Source: Martinezella hainanensis | Lineage (GTDB): Bacteria > Pseudomonadota > Alphaproteobacteria > Rhizobiales > Rhizobiaceae | NCBI RefSeq assembly: GCF_900094555.1 | Contig: NZ_FMAC01000017.1 | Coordinates: 38,901-102,900, forward strand | DNA length: 64,000 nucleotides | Reading direction: 5' to 3' | Shown: positions 25,705-34,138 of the stretch, in pieces | How positions within the stretch are numbered: position 1 is the stretch's first letter | Layout of the letters: each line of letters begins with the position of its first letter | The notes under the pieces: model-generated | Told to the model about the DNA's origin: nothing | Database searches by the model: none | Seen by the model: only the letters and a program-made list of their open reading frames with translations | Position numbers and translations under genes: made by a program

Positions 25705-26181
25705 ATGGACATCATCGAAAGAGGCTTGGATCCGACGGATCTGTCGATCATCGAGATTTTGCAGCAGAACGGACGGATTTCGGTATCGGAGCTCGGTCGC
25801 CGGGTCGGCCTGTCGCAGCCGGCGGCCTCGGAGAGGTTGAAGCGGCTGGAGGAGCGCGGTGTGATCGCCGGATATCGCGCGGTCATCGATCCCTCAGCCG
25901 TCGGCCTCGGCATGATGGCGGTCATTCGTCTCAGGACCACGCATGAGCACATTCGGCCCTATCTGAAGCAGTTTTCGGAAATGCCTGAAATTATCGAGGT
26001 GCTGAGGCTGACAGGCGAGGATTGCTTCCTGCTCAAGGTTCTCGTGCCGACTCCGGCCGACCTTGAAACCATCGTCGATTCCATTGCTCGCCATGGAGCC
26101 GTCACGACATCGCTGGTGCTGCGAAACGAACCGGCAAAGGCGATCGGCCGCGAATTGATCCGCAAGGCGGCCGCCCGTTGA
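25705..26181 (+). CDS. Lrp/AsnC family transcriptional regulator
   Basis: 158 residues. The N-terminal helix-turn-helix reads LSIIEILQQNGRISVSELGRRVGLSQPAASERLKRLE and the C-terminal RAM (ACT-like) effector domain begins MMAVIRLRTTHEHI with TGEDCFLLKVLVPT as the ligand-binding strand. Lrp-type proteins bind amino acids and often control the neighbouring gene. The divergent gene is a hydrolase and the LysE exporter lies beyond it on the minus strand; control of those two is plausible. Confidence 0.92.
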   Translation: MDIIERGLDPTDLSIIEILQQNGRISVSELGRRVGLSQPAASERLKRLEERGVIAGYRAVIDPSAVGLGMMAVIRLRTTHEHIRPYLKQFSEMPEIIEVLRLTGEDCFLLKVLVPTPADLETIVDSIARHGAVTTSLVLRNEPAKAIGRELIRKAAAR

Positions 26182-26259
26182 TTGGGGACCCTGGGGGTTA
26201 TCTCTCAGGGTAATGCATGATGGCCCGTCGCGACCGGCTCGGTCGGAATGCCTCCCCGT

Positions 26260-26664
26260 TCAGCGCGATGTCGTAAGCTGCTGCGCTATAAGCGCATTAT
26301 AGCAGCTGCCCGTTCGTGGAACGACATCGAGATGATCGCCCACCCGAAAGGTGGTATCTGGCTCGCCGACCTCGATCGTGTTCTTGCAGTCGTAGGATTT
26401 TCCAAGATGCGTTCTGACAAAAGCGATTTCGGCCAGTGTCACGGCTTTCGTTCGGCCATGGCTTAGGTTCACAGTTGCAGGCCACATACGCGTAATGGTC
26501 GCTTGAGCGTGCGGAAAGTGGTTGATGCGCCATAGGTTGGCTTCGCGCACTCCCCACAGCGTACTGACGATTATGATGGCCATGACCGCATATGTGATGA
26601 AGTCCAGTTCCACCTGGGAAAGACGCAGCCAAAAGGAAACTTTGGGCTTTTCCGAATAAGACAT
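26260..26664 (-). CDS. Small membrane protein, possibly DUF3592-like
   Basis: 134 residues with one membrane helix (about residues 22-40, FITYAVMAIIIVSTLWGV). A soluble domain follows with the strand pattern AQATITRMWP and a late FRVGDHLDVVPRTGSCYNA, which resembles the VGDxVxVxYxPxxP motif of DUF3592 proteins. Similarity is weak, so the family assignment is tentative. Convergent with the Lrp gene; no operon. Confidence 0.6.
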   Translation of the reverse strand: MSYSEKPKVSFWLRLSQVELDFITYAVMAIIIVSTLWGVREANLWRINHFPHAQATITRMWPATVNLSHGRTKAVTLAEIAFVRTHLGKSYDCKNTIEVGEPDTTFRVGDHLDVVPRTGSCYNALIAQQLTTSR

Positions 26665-26797
26665 GCCGTGCAGCGTCTGCCGCTCCTTAAATCCCCATTC
26701 ATGTAAAACGTTTGTATCAATCAGGGAGAATTCAAGGGCGCCGACGCTTCAGGGTTGCGGTCTGCGGCAGCAATATTTTTGGAATGATCTGCCGGTC

Positions 26798-27121
26798 TCA
26801 GAACGGCAGCTTGAAGCCGGGCGGGATCGGCAGGCCGGCCGTCAGTTCGCGGGTCTTTTCGGCGGCGATCGCTTCGGCCTTCTCCTGGGCATCCTTGTTG
26901 GCGGCGACGATCAGGTCTTCGAGGATTTCGACATCGTCTTCCTTGAAAAGCGACGGATCGATCTTGATGCCCAGCATCAGGCCCTTGCCGTTGACGGTGA
27001 CGGTGACGAGGCCACCACCGGCCTTGCCTTCGACGCGAATGTCGGCGATCTCCGACTGCATCTTCTCCATCTTCGCCTGCATTTCCTTCACTTTGCCCAT
27101 CATGCCCATGATGTCGCGCAT
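26798..27121 (-). CDS. YbaB/EbfC nucleoid-associated protein
   Basis: 107 residues from ATG 27121 (MRDIMGMMGKVKEMQAKMEKMQSE). A small dimeric DNA-binding protein with the classic N-terminal coiled helix and the VTVNGKGLMLGIKIDPSLF strand pair, then an amphipathic helix and a Pro-rich tail (GLPIPPGFKLPF). EbfC-type proteins bind DNA broadly and affect expression. It follows dnaX by 98 bases, the conserved dnaX-ebfC order. Confidence 0.93.
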   Translation of the reverse strand: MRDIMGMMGKVKEMQAKMEKMQSEIADIRVEGKAGGGLVTVTVNGKGLMLGIKIDPSLFKEDDVEILEDLIVAANKDAQEKAEAIAAEKTRELTAGLPIPPGFKLPF

Positions 27122-27219
27122 CGTCTTTGGTCCTTCTTCTGCAAGTGTCTCTTTGATCAGCCAGGATGTCTCGCCAACGGCCTCAAGCCGATGCGGTTCC
27201 ATTGGCATCCATCCTAGCC

Positions 27220-29094
27220 TTAGAATTCTATATCGTCGCCCGGTAGAATATCGCCATCGACGGATTCGGCGGCTGCAGGCGGAGCGGCGGCGGCTTCCTC
27301 GTCTTCCGTCTCGGGCGCCCGTACGCGCACGTCGATGATCTTCGCGCCCGGAAATTGCGCGAGGATTGCTGCGACATCGGGGTCCTGGCGTGCATCGGCG
27401 ACACGTTGCTTCTGGGCATTTGCTTCGGCCTCGACCAGCGTCGGCTGGCCTTCCTCGCGGCTGAGGCTGACGATCCAGTGGATGCCGGTCCATTCCTTCA
27501 GCTTGACGGCAAGCTCGTTCAAAAGCGTGCCGGGAGCGCCTGAGGTCAGGCTGACATCGAGCCGGCCCGACTCAAGCTTGACCGGGCGCACGAAGGTCCG
27601 CACCAGCGCCTTCAGCTTCGGATCGCGCTTCTGACTGGCAAGTTCGGCGATATCGGCCATCGAATTGATTGGCACGAGCGGCTTCGGCGCTTCGGCAGGC
27701 TTCGGCTCGATGCGTCCCAGAGGTTGCGAATCCGGCTGTGTATTCGGCACGGCGCGCAGCATGGCGACCGGTGCGGAAGGCGTGGGGCGCGGCGCCGGCG
27801 TCTCGACGGCACGGGCCATGGCGTTGCCCTGATAGGACACCGCTCCGCCGCCGTTGCCCCCGTTTGGCGAGGATACCGGACGCGAACCGCCATTGCCTTC
27901 GGAAAATTCGGCAAGCCTGCGTGCGGCATCTTCCGGCGCGGGAAGATGAGCCGCGTGGGCGAGACGGATCAGCACCATTTCTGCGGCGCCGGCGGTGCGT
28001 GCGGCGTTCTCTGTCTCGGTAATGCCCTTCAGAAGCATCTGCCAGATGCGGGAAAGTGCAGTTACAGCGACCCCTTGCGCGAATTCCGCCGCTTTCGTGC
28101 GCTCGATTTCGCTGAGCGACGGATCGTCGGCGGCATCGGGCACATATTTGAGGCGGGTCACGAGATGGGTGAAATCGGCAAGGTCGGTGAGGACGACGAC
28201 GGGATTGGCGCCGGCCTCGTACTGGCTGTTGAATTCGGCAAGCGCTGCCGAAACATCGCCTTTGACGACATGGCCGAAGAGATCGACGATGCGGGCGCGG
28301 TCGGCAAGCCCGAGCATCGCGCGCACGGCGTCTGCCGCAACGAAGCCGCTGCCGTGCGCGATCGCCTGGTCGAGCAGCGACAGGCCGTCGCGCGCCGAGC
28401 CTTCGGCGGCGCGGGCGATCATGGCGAGCGCTTCCGGCTCCGCCTCGATGCCTTCCTTGTCGGCAATGGTGGTGAAGAGGCCTACGAGATCAGAGGCGCT
28501 GATGCGGCGAAGATCGAATCGCTGGCAGCGCGAGAGTACCGTGATGGGCACCTTGCGGATTTCGGTCGTCGCGAAGATGAATTTCACATGCTCGGGCGGC
28601 TCTTCGAGCGTCTTCAGCAAGCCGTTGAAGGCCGCCGTCGACAGCATGTGCACTTCGTCGATGATGTAGACTTTGTAGCGGGCGGAGACCGGACGGTAGC
28701 GCACCTGCTCGATGATCTCTCTGATATCGTCGATACCCGTGTGCGAGGCGGCGTCCATCTCGATGACGTCGACATGCCGGCCTTCCATGATCGCCTGGCA
28801 ATGGTCGCCTGGTTCGCGCAGATCGATCGTCGGACGATCGACCGCAGCGGTCTTGTAGTTGAGGGCGCGGGCAAGGATGCGGGCGGTCGTGGTCTTGCCG
28901 ACACCGCGCACGCCGGTCAGCATATAGGCCTGGGCGATACGGCCGGTCTCGAACGCGTTGGTCAGCGTGCGAACCATCGGCTCCTGGCCGACCATCAGGT
29001 CCGTGAAGTCCTTGGGTCTGTATTTGCGGGCCAGCACCCGGTAACCGGTGCCGGTCGAAGCGGCATCTTTTGCTTGTCGCTCGGTGTCGCTCAT
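27220..29094 (-). CDS. dnaX: DNA polymerase III subunits gamma/tau
   Basis: 624 residues. DnaX is the AAA+ clamp-loader ATPase; the Walker A is GVRGVGKTTTARILA (about residues 60-75), Walker B is VYIIDEVHML, and the sensor 1 region is FIFATTEIRKVP followed by SRCQRFDL. The tau-type C-terminal region contains a Pro/Ala-rich linker (about 390-480) and the domain that binds polymerase. The Cys4 zinc module normally after the Walker A is reduced to one Cys in the DHCQAIMEG stretch. No obvious slippery frameshift run was found in the linker. Confidence 0.96.
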   Translation of the reverse strand: MSDTERQAKDAASTGTGYRVLARKYRPKDFTDLMVGQEPMVRTLTNAFETGRIAQAYMLTGVRGVGKTTTARILARALNYKTAAVDRPTIDLREPGDHCQAIMEGRHVDVIEMDAASHTGIDDIREIIEQVRYRPVSARYKVYIIDEVHMLSTAAFNGLLKTLEEPPEHVKFIFATTEIRKVPITVLSRCQRFDLRRISASDLVGLFTTIADKEGIEAEPEALAMIARAAEGSARDGLSLLDQAIAHGSGFVAADAVRAMLGLADRARIVDLFGHVVKGDVSAALAEFNSQYEAGANPVVVLTDLADFTHLVTRLKYVPDAADDPSLSEIERTKAAEFAQGVAVTALSRIWQMLLKGITETENAARTAGAAEMVLIRLAHAAHLPAPEDAARRLAEFSEGNGGSRPVSSPNGGNGGGAVSYQGNAMARAVETPAPRPTPSAPVAMLRAVPNTQPDSQPLGRIEPKPAEAPKPLVPINSMADIAELASQKRDPKLKALVRTFVRPVKLESGRLDVSLTSGAPGTLLNELAVKLKEWTGIHWIVSLSREEGQPTLVEAEANAQKQRVADARQDPDVAAILAQFPGAKIIDVRVRAPETEDEEAAAAPPAAAESVDGDILPGDDIEF

Positions 29095-29161
29095 CGCCCT
29101 GCTTTTTGCCCGGTGCCCAGCTTATTGCACGGCGAAAGCCGGGTCTTGCTTTCGGAAAGGG

Positions 29162-29260
29162 TGGGAGGCTGGCACGAATGACCCGTGCCGGGCTCGTTAG
29201 GGCTGCTTCCTTCCGGACCTGACCCGGTTGGCGAGTGGCTCGTCCACCACCAACCTCCCG
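29162..29260 (-). ncRNA. ffs: Small SRP RNA (4.5S RNA)
   Basis: The minus strand holds the universally conserved SRP helix-8 motif (GGTCAGGTCCGGAAGGAAGCAGCC, split here as GGTCAGGTCC then GGAAGGAAGCAGCC). The flanks fold back: GGGAGGTTGG at the 5' end pairs with CCAGCCTCCC at the 3' end. Length about 97 nt is normal for a 4.5S RNA. It is located upstream of dnaX, as in other rhizobia, and the ends given are estimates to within a few bases. Confidence 0.93.
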
Positions 29261-29334
29261 GATGCACATATCGGCAATATCGCCATCAAAAGCAAGCCAA
29301 GGTCAAAAAAAACTGCTAAACATTTGATAAAACA

Positions 29335-29760
29335 ATGGAGGATGCCCCCTTGAAGGAGTTTACGCTCGACGATCGTCTTGCGAATGACAGCGTTTCCGTG
29401 GCGATCACAGGCCTTTGCGACGTGCGGCTGATGAAGGATCGCCGCTGGCCATGGCTCGTGCTGATCCCCCGCAGGCCCGACAAATCGGAGGTTTTCGAGC
29501 TGACCCCGCTCGACCGGATCCTGCTGACCTTCGAAACGGATAAGGTCGCAAGCGCGCTGAAGACGGTGACGGGGGCGACAAAAATCAATGTCGGGGCACT
29601 TGGAAATATCGTCCGTCAGCTGCATGTTCATGTCATCGCGCGGTTCGAAGGTGATGCCAACTGGCCAGGCCCGGTCTGGGGCTACGGCAAGGCGGAACCC
29701 TATTCGGACGAAGACATGAACAGCCTCATAGCCAAGTTGCGGGAAACGCTTTCACAATGA
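29335..29760 (+). CDS. HIT family protein
   Basis: 141 residues from ATG 29335. HIT-type domain of the PF01230-like kind: WPWLVLIPRRP at the first strand, the NVGALGNIVRQLHVHVIARF triad region with HVHVIA. The third His of HxHxH is replaced by Ile, but such variants are common in this subgroup. A TTG at 29350 is better placed relative to GGAGGA at 29337-29342, so the true start may be 15 bases later. The stop overlaps the nudC start by 4 bases, suggesting coupled translation. Confidence 0.8.
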   Translation: MEDAPLKEFTLDDRLANDSVSVAITGLCDVRLMKDRRWPWLVLIPRRPDKSEVFELTPLDRILLTFETDKVASALKTVTGATKINVGALGNIVRQLHVHVIARFEGDANWPGPVWGYGKAEPYSDEDMNSLIAKLRETLSQ

Positions 29761-30716
29761 GCCATTCCATCTTTTCCTCGGATGCCCCGCATCCGGAACC
29801 AAGCAGTCTCACCGCCTTTGCGGAAAACCAGCTCAACCGGGATGCCGAGCATCGCGACGAGGAATCGATAAAACACGCGCTCGCCAAGGAAGGCACGCAT
29901 ATTCTGGCCTTCGCCCAAGACCGGCTTGTGCTGAAGCACGACGGCCAGGTGCTCGACCCGCTGTTTGCCCGCTACGAGCTGAAGGATCTCGATCCGAATT
30001 GGGACGAGGCCGTGCTTCTCGGCTATCGTAAGACCGGCGAACCCAGGCTTGCCGTGCCCGTGCGCGTCAATGCCGACGAGCTTGCCTGCCAGTACAAACC
30101 GGCCGACATGCGCTCGCTTTGGCGCGATCTGCTGCTGGAGGGCGAAATCCTCGGCGAAGCGGCGCAGGGCATGAGCCTCATCCGCTGGAACAGCGACAAC
30201 CGCTTCTGCGGTCGCTGTGGTTCGGTCATGGAAAGCCGCATCGGCGGCTACAAGCGGGTCTGCACGGCCTGCGAACACATGATCTTTCCGCGCACCGATC
30301 CGGTCGTCATCATGCTCACAATCGATGAGGAAAAGAATCTCTGCCTGCTCGGCCGCAGCCATCATTTCGCGCCGGGCATGTATTCCTGTCTCGCCGGTTT
30401 CGTCGAGCCGGGCGAAACCATCGAGAATGCGGTGCGTCGCGAGACGCATGAGGAATCCGGCATCCACATTGGCCGCGTGCGTTATCATGCCTCCCAGCCA
30501 TGGCCCATGCCGCATTCGCTGATGATCGGCTGCTACGCCGAGGCGAAGTCGACGGAGATCCATATGGACGAAGCCGAGCTTGAGGATTGCCGCTGGTTCA
30601 CCCCGGAAGAGACGCTTGCCATGCTGGATCGCGTCTCTGCCTCCGGAAATACATCTCCACCCAAGGGCGCCATCGCCCATCGCCTGATGCGCGATTGGGT
30701 GGAATGGAAACGCTAG
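29757..30716 (+). CDS. nudC: NAD(+)/NADH diphosphatase NudC
   Basis: 319 residues. NudC cleaves NADH to NMNH and AMP and can remove NAD caps from RNA. Visible: an N-terminal NADH-binding-like domain (1-150), a C4 zinc ribbon (FCGRCGSVMESRIGGYKRVCTAC) and the Nudix box (GFVEPGETIENAVRRETHEESGI in order: G, five residues, E, seven, REXXEE), followed by SQPWPMPHSLM, the SQPWPFPxS family motif. It shares 4 bases with the upstream HIT gene. Confidence 0.94.
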   Translation: MSHSIFSSDAPHPEPSSLTAFAENQLNRDAEHRDEESIKHALAKEGTHILAFAQDRLVLKHDGQVLDPLFARYELKDLDPNWDEAVLLGYRKTGEPRLAVPVRVNADELACQYKPADMRSLWRDLLLEGEILGEAAQGMSLIRWNSDNRFCGRCGSVMESRIGGYKRVCTACEHMIFPRTDPVVIMLTIDEEKNLCLLGRSHHFAPGMYSCLAGFVEPGETIENAVRRETHEESGIHIGRVRYHASQPWPMPHSLMIGCYAEAKSTEIHMDEAELEDCRWFTPEETLAMLDRVSASGNTSPPKGAIAHRLMRDWVEWKR

Positions 30717-30729
30717 GTCTCATTCCGCC

Positions 30730-31416
30730 ATGGCCCGCTCGGAACGCTTGCTGACGCTGTTGCAGACGCTGCGGCGCTATCGCCGTCCGGTCAGCGGCGC
30801 CGTTCTGGCGGAGGAAACCGGCGTCAGCCTGCGCACGCTCTATCGCGACATCGCCAGCCTGCAATCGCAGGGCGCCATGATCGAGGGCGAGCCGGGCATC
30901 GGCTATGTGCTGAAACCTGGCTTCATGCTGCCGCCGATGATGTTTTCGCAGGACGAGATTGAAGCGCTGGTGCTGGGGTCGCGATGGGTGGCGCGCGCAA
31001 CTGACGCCCGTCTGGCAGCCGCCGGCGCCGATGCGCTCGCCAAGATCGCCGCGGTGCTGCCTGCGGATCTTCGCGATGCGGTCGATCAGGCGGCGGTGGT
31101 CGTCGGTACGCGTCGCATCACCGAAGACAAGGCTGATCTTTCCCTGATGCGCAAGGCGATCCAGACGGAACGCATGGTGCAGCTGACCTATGGCGATGTA
31201 AACGGCGCCATCTCGACCCGGCGCATCTGGCCTTTCGCGCTTGGCTATTTCGACAATGCGCGCATCATCATGGCCTGGTGCGAACTGCGCCAGGATTATC
31301 GCCATTTCCGCGCCGACCGTATCGTCGACTTCGCGGTGCTGGAGGCGCGCTACCCGCGCCGCCGTGTCGCCCTCGCCAGAGAATGGCAGGCGCGGGAGGG
31401 CATGGTTCACAATTGA
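30730..31416 (+). CDS. YafY-type transcriptional regulator (HTH_11 + WYL)
   Basis: 228 residues. An N-terminal winged helix (SERLLTLLQTLRRYRRPVSGAVLAEETGVSLRTLYRDIASLQ) followed by a WYL-type ligand or nucleic-acid-sensing domain (RKAIQTERMVQLTYGDVNG, RRIWPFALGYFDNARIIMAWC). Such regulators usually control the neighbouring VOC/glyoxalase-type genes; a VOC gene lies about 530 bases downstream, with a DUF1127 gene between. The start codon is ATG 30730, 13 bases after nudC. Confidence 0.85.
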   Translation: MARSERLLTLLQTLRRYRRPVSGAVLAEETGVSLRTLYRDIASLQSQGAMIEGEPGIGYVLKPGFMLPPMMFSQDEIEALVLGSRWVARATDARLAAAGADALAKIAAVLPADLRDAVDQAAVVVGTRRITEDKADLSLMRKAIQTERMVQLTYGDVNGAISTRRIWPFALGYFDNARIIMAWCELRQDYRHFRADRIVDFAVLEARYPRRRVALAREWQAREGMVHN

Positions 31417-31499
31417 CCTGTCGGCATAACGCTACTGCCAGAAACTGTCAGTAGGCTTGGCTATTATCGGCACCATCCAAGCAGGAAGGAGGACCGATC

Positions 31500-31730
31500 A
31501 TGGCAAGCAATGTTTTCACGCAACAAACGCATCGCGGTGGTATCAAGGCGCACGAAGGCAAAGGTCCTCCAACGCCGGCATGGCTGGCTCGCCTCTCGCA
31601 GATTGCGCTTGGCTATTTCACCCGCCGGTGGGACCGTCTCGATATCGAGGAAGCGCCGAATTCCGTGAAGCGGGATCTGGGCTTCCTGGATGGCTGCGCA
31701 CCTTACCGCGAGGAAGACTGGATGCGTTGA
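31500..31730 (+). CDS. DUF1127 small protein
   Basis: 76 residues from ATG 31500, with a strong AGGAAGGAGG site upstream. The DUF1127 core is the helix RWDRLDIEEAPNSVKRDLGFLDGCAPYREEDWMR: the conserved RDLG motif and a terminal Trp. In alphaproteobacteria these small Arg-rich proteins affect sRNA turnover and phosphate or carbon metabolism. No operon partner is certain. Confidence 0.8.
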   Translation: MASNVFTQQTHRGGIKAHEGKGPPTPAWLARLSQIALGYFTRRWDRLDIEEAPNSVKRDLGFLDGCAPYREEDWMR

Positions 31731-31942
31731 GGCGAGCCACAGAAGCTCGTCGCGACCTCTACGATAACATGCACACAATCAAAAAACGGAGCGCAAGACG
31801 CTGATCCGAACAGCGCAGTGCGCTTTGGAAACGCATCTTCGCAAGCATTCAACGTGCACCGACAGAGCCACCTCCGGCGGGCCTCGCTCGCCGAAATGCA
31901 TTCGCATGCCCTTAAATCCATCAAAACAAGAGGACTATCCAG

Positions 31943-32311
31943 ATGACCAGCCCGAATCTCATCATCTTCTATGTCAAAGACCCTGGCGAAAGCACGCCGT
32001 TCTACCGCGACCTGTTCGGTCGCGAGCCGGCCTTTGCGTCGCCGAACTTCGTGGCTTTCTCTCTCGATAATGGCCTGAGCCTCGGTCTCTGGCGTCGCAG
32101 CAGCGTCGAGCCGCAACCCTCCGCGATCGGCAATCGCGGCGAGCTGGGCTTCATGGTTGAAGGCGCCGGCGCCGTCGAGCAGCACTATAGGGATTGGAAG
32201 GCACGTGGCCTGCCCATCGCGCAGGAGCTGACGACGATGGATTTCGGCCCGACCTTCGTCGTGCTCGATCCGGACGGTCACCGCCTTCGGGTCTGTGAGC
32301 CGGATCAGTGA
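31943..32311 (+). CDS. VOC family protein (glyoxalase/dioxygenase fold)
   Basis: 122 residues with the paired beta-alpha-beta-beta-beta modules of vicinal-oxygen-chelate proteins: IIFYVKDPGESTPFYRDLFG at the start and TFVVLDPDGHRLRVCEPD at the end, with the metal-ligand Glu position replaced or moved (VCEPD). Function cannot be assigned. It follows a YafY-type regulator on the same strand, a frequent pairing. The first intergenic repeat starts about 15 bases after its stop. Confidence 0.8.
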   Translation: MTSPNLIIFYVKDPGESTPFYRDLFGREPAFASPNFVAFSLDNGLSLGLWRRSSVEPQPSAIGNRGELGFMVEGAGAVEQHYRDWKARGLPIAQELTTMDFGPTFVVLDPDGHRLRVCEPDQ

Positions 32312-32324
32312 ATGTGGCCTAACC

Positions 32325-32495
32325 ACCCGCCCTCGTGGTTCGAGGCTGCAGCCCTTCGGGCTTTCGCACCTAACCATGAGGGCTGATCCTTTGTGTCCGC
32401 CACAGGGCATGATTCACCTCATGGCGAGGTGCAGCACCATTAAGCGCAGCGAAAACGGTGATGCCTCGAACCACGAGGTGGCCCGGATTTGTGCC
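32325..32495. repeat. Intergenic repeat with inverted ends, copy 1
   Basis: About 170 bases with inverted terminal sequences: CTCGTGGTTCGAGGC at the left and CCTCGAACCACGAGG at the right. Inside are CACCTCATGG and a GCAGCGAAAACGG-like stretch that recur in copy 2. It lies between two VOC genes. Confidence 0.85.
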
Positions 32496-32654
32496 AGATG
32501 TTGAAGTTCTGCCCGGGTGGGCTAGGCCTCTGCTATCTCCTGCATCCATGTAAAACCTGCAGCTCTCACAAAGGACTCGCGTCCTTCATTCGAGTTGACT
32601 TCCGGTTTTCACGGAAGAAACTGATCGCTAAATCCAGAGCCATGCGAGGACCAA

Positions 32655-33053
32655 TTGCTCCATCATATTTCGTTCGGTGTTTCCGATATCGAGAAAGCTG
32701 CTGCGTTCTACGACGCAGTCTTCGCCCCGCTCGGCTATGTCAGGGTCTGGGACGACTTGAGTCCCGGCGATCCCAATCAGGCCATAGGATATGGTGTGCC
32801 CGGTGGGGGCGATAAGTTCGCCATCAAATTGCGCGGCAAAGAGGCTCATGCGCCAGGCCCGGGCTTTCATCTCGCCTTCGCCGCACCGGGCCGCGAGGCT
32901 GTCGCCCTCTTCCATAGGGCCGCATTGGCTCATGGCGGCACGGACAATGGGCCGCCAGGTCTCAGGCCGCATTACGGTCCGAATTATTTTGCCGCCTTCG
33001 TCATCGATCCGGATGGCCATCGCATCGAGGTCGTGACCAAGGCTGAGGAATAG
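32655..33053 (+). CDS. VOC family protein
   Basis: 132 residues from TTG 32655 with GCGAGGA just upstream. Vicinal-oxygen-chelate fold: LHHISFGVSDIEKAAAFYDAVFAPLGY (first module with a His ligand), GFHLAFAAPGREAVALFHRAALAHGG and FAAFVIDPDGHRIEVVTKAEE with the closing Glu. This is the typical layout of glyoxalase/bleomycin-resistance-like enzymes; no substrate can be named. It is enclosed between two copies of a repeat with inverted ends. Confidence 0.82.
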   Translation: MLHHISFGVSDIEKAAAFYDAVFAPLGYVRVWDDLSPGDPNQAIGYGVPGGGDKFAIKLRGKEAHAPGPGFHLAFAAPGREAVALFHRAALAHGGTDNGPPGLRPHYGPNYFAAFVIDPDGHRIEVVTKAEE

Positions 33054-33080
33054 CTAGCGGTTGGAAATCAAACGATACCG

Positions 33081-33255
33081 TCACCCGCCCTCGTGGTTCG
33101 AGGCTTCGCTCTTTGAGCTCCGCACCTCACCATGAGGACTGGTCTTTTGTGCCTCGCCATAGGGCGCGCTCCACCTCATGGTGAGGTGCAGCGCCGTTAA
33201 GCGGAGCGAAAGCGGCGATGCCTCGAACCACGAGATGGCCCGGGTTCGCGCCGAA
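33081..33255. repeat. Intergenic repeat with inverted ends, copy 2
   Basis: Same element as at 32325, same orientation: CTCGTGGTTCGAGGC at the left end and GCCTCGAACCACGAG at the right. Its right end reaches to within 3 bases of the pheA stop codon, so it may influence the 3' end of the pheA message. Confidence 0.85.
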
Positions 33256-33257
33256 TG

Positions 33258-34112
33258 TTAGAGATCGCCCCGCGTCGGATGGCCCTTGTAGACGCCCAGG
33301 ATGCGGACCTTTTCGGAGAAGAAGCGCAGTTCCTCCAGTGCGCGGCGCACATGCGGATCTGAAGGGTGGCCCTCGATATCGGCATAAAACTGCGTTGCGA
33401 CAAAACGGCCGCCGAGCTGATAGCTTTCGAGCTTGGTCATGTTGATGCCGTTGGTGGCAAAGCCGCCGAGCGCCTTGTAGAGCGCGGCTGGAATGTTGCG
33501 GACGTTGAAGACAAAGGTCGTGACGATCTTTTCGTCGGGCGAGCTGCGCTCCGCCCAATTCTCGTCGCGGGACAGGACGACGAAGCGCGTCATGTTGTTT
33601 TCGGTGTCTTCGACATTCTCGGCGATGATTTCCAGCCCGTAGAGATCGGCAGCGAGGCGCGGCGCCAGTGCCGCCATGCTGCGATCGCCGGTTTCCTTCA
33701 CCAGCTTGGCGGCACCCGCGGTATCGCCGGCGATAACAGGCTTCCAGCCGTTGGCGCGCACGATGTTGCGGCACTGTCCGAGCGCATGGATGTGGCTGTG
33801 CACCGTGCGGATCTCTTCCTTCTTGACGCCGGGCAGGACCATCAGCTGGAAACGGATCGGCATGAAATATTCGCCGACGATATGCAGGCGCGATTCCGGC
33901 AGCAGATGGTGAATGTCCGCGACACGGCCGGCGATCGTATTCTCGATCGGAATCATGCCGAGATCCGCGTCGCCATTGTCGATGGCGGTCAGCGCATCCT
34001 CGAAGGTCTGGCAGGGCAGCGGCTCCATGGTCGGGAACATGTCACGGCTGGCCATGTCTGAATTGGCGCCGTAGTCGCCCTGGAAGGAGATCTTGTTGGT
34101 CTTGGTAATCAT
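33258..34112 (-). CDS. pheA: Prephenate dehydratase
   Basis: 284 residues from ATG 34112. Converts prephenate to phenylpyruvate in phenylalanine synthesis. The catalytic domain (1-185) shows ISFQGDYGANSD, PIENTIAGRV and the catalytic Thr-Arg-Phe in NNMTRFVVLSR; the C-terminal ACT domain (about 200-275) shows GFATNGINMTKLESYQL, where the ESRP Phe-binding motif of enteric PheA reads ESYQ. No chorismate mutase domain, as is usual in rhizobia. It follows kdsB by 26 bases on the same strand. Confidence 0.94.
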   Translation of the reverse strand: MITKTNKISFQGDYGANSDMASRDMFPTMEPLPCQTFEDALTAIDNGDADLGMIPIENTIAGRVADIHHLLPESRLHIVGEYFMPIRFQLMVLPGVKKEEIRTVHSHIHALGQCRNIVRANGWKPVIAGDTAGAAKLVKETGDRSMAALAPRLAADLYGLEIIAENVEDTENNMTRFVVLSRDENWAERSSPDEKIVTTFVFNVRNIPAALYKALGGFATNGINMTKLESYQLGGRFVATQFYADIEGHPSDPHVRRALEELRFFSEKVRILGVYKGHPTRGDL

Positions 34113-34138
34113 GGAACTGCCCTTGGGGGAATGCCGCA

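Noticed and set aside
27820..28050. Programmed frameshift in dnaX to give gamma
   Set aside because: I did not find an A-rich slippery heptamer followed by a stem near the linker; the frame is simply open to the tau end.
23606..29094. recR as part of the dnaX-ebfC operon
   Set aside because: Four genes (LysE, hydrolase, Lrp, small membrane protein) in mixed orientation separate recR from ebfC, so it is a separate unit here.
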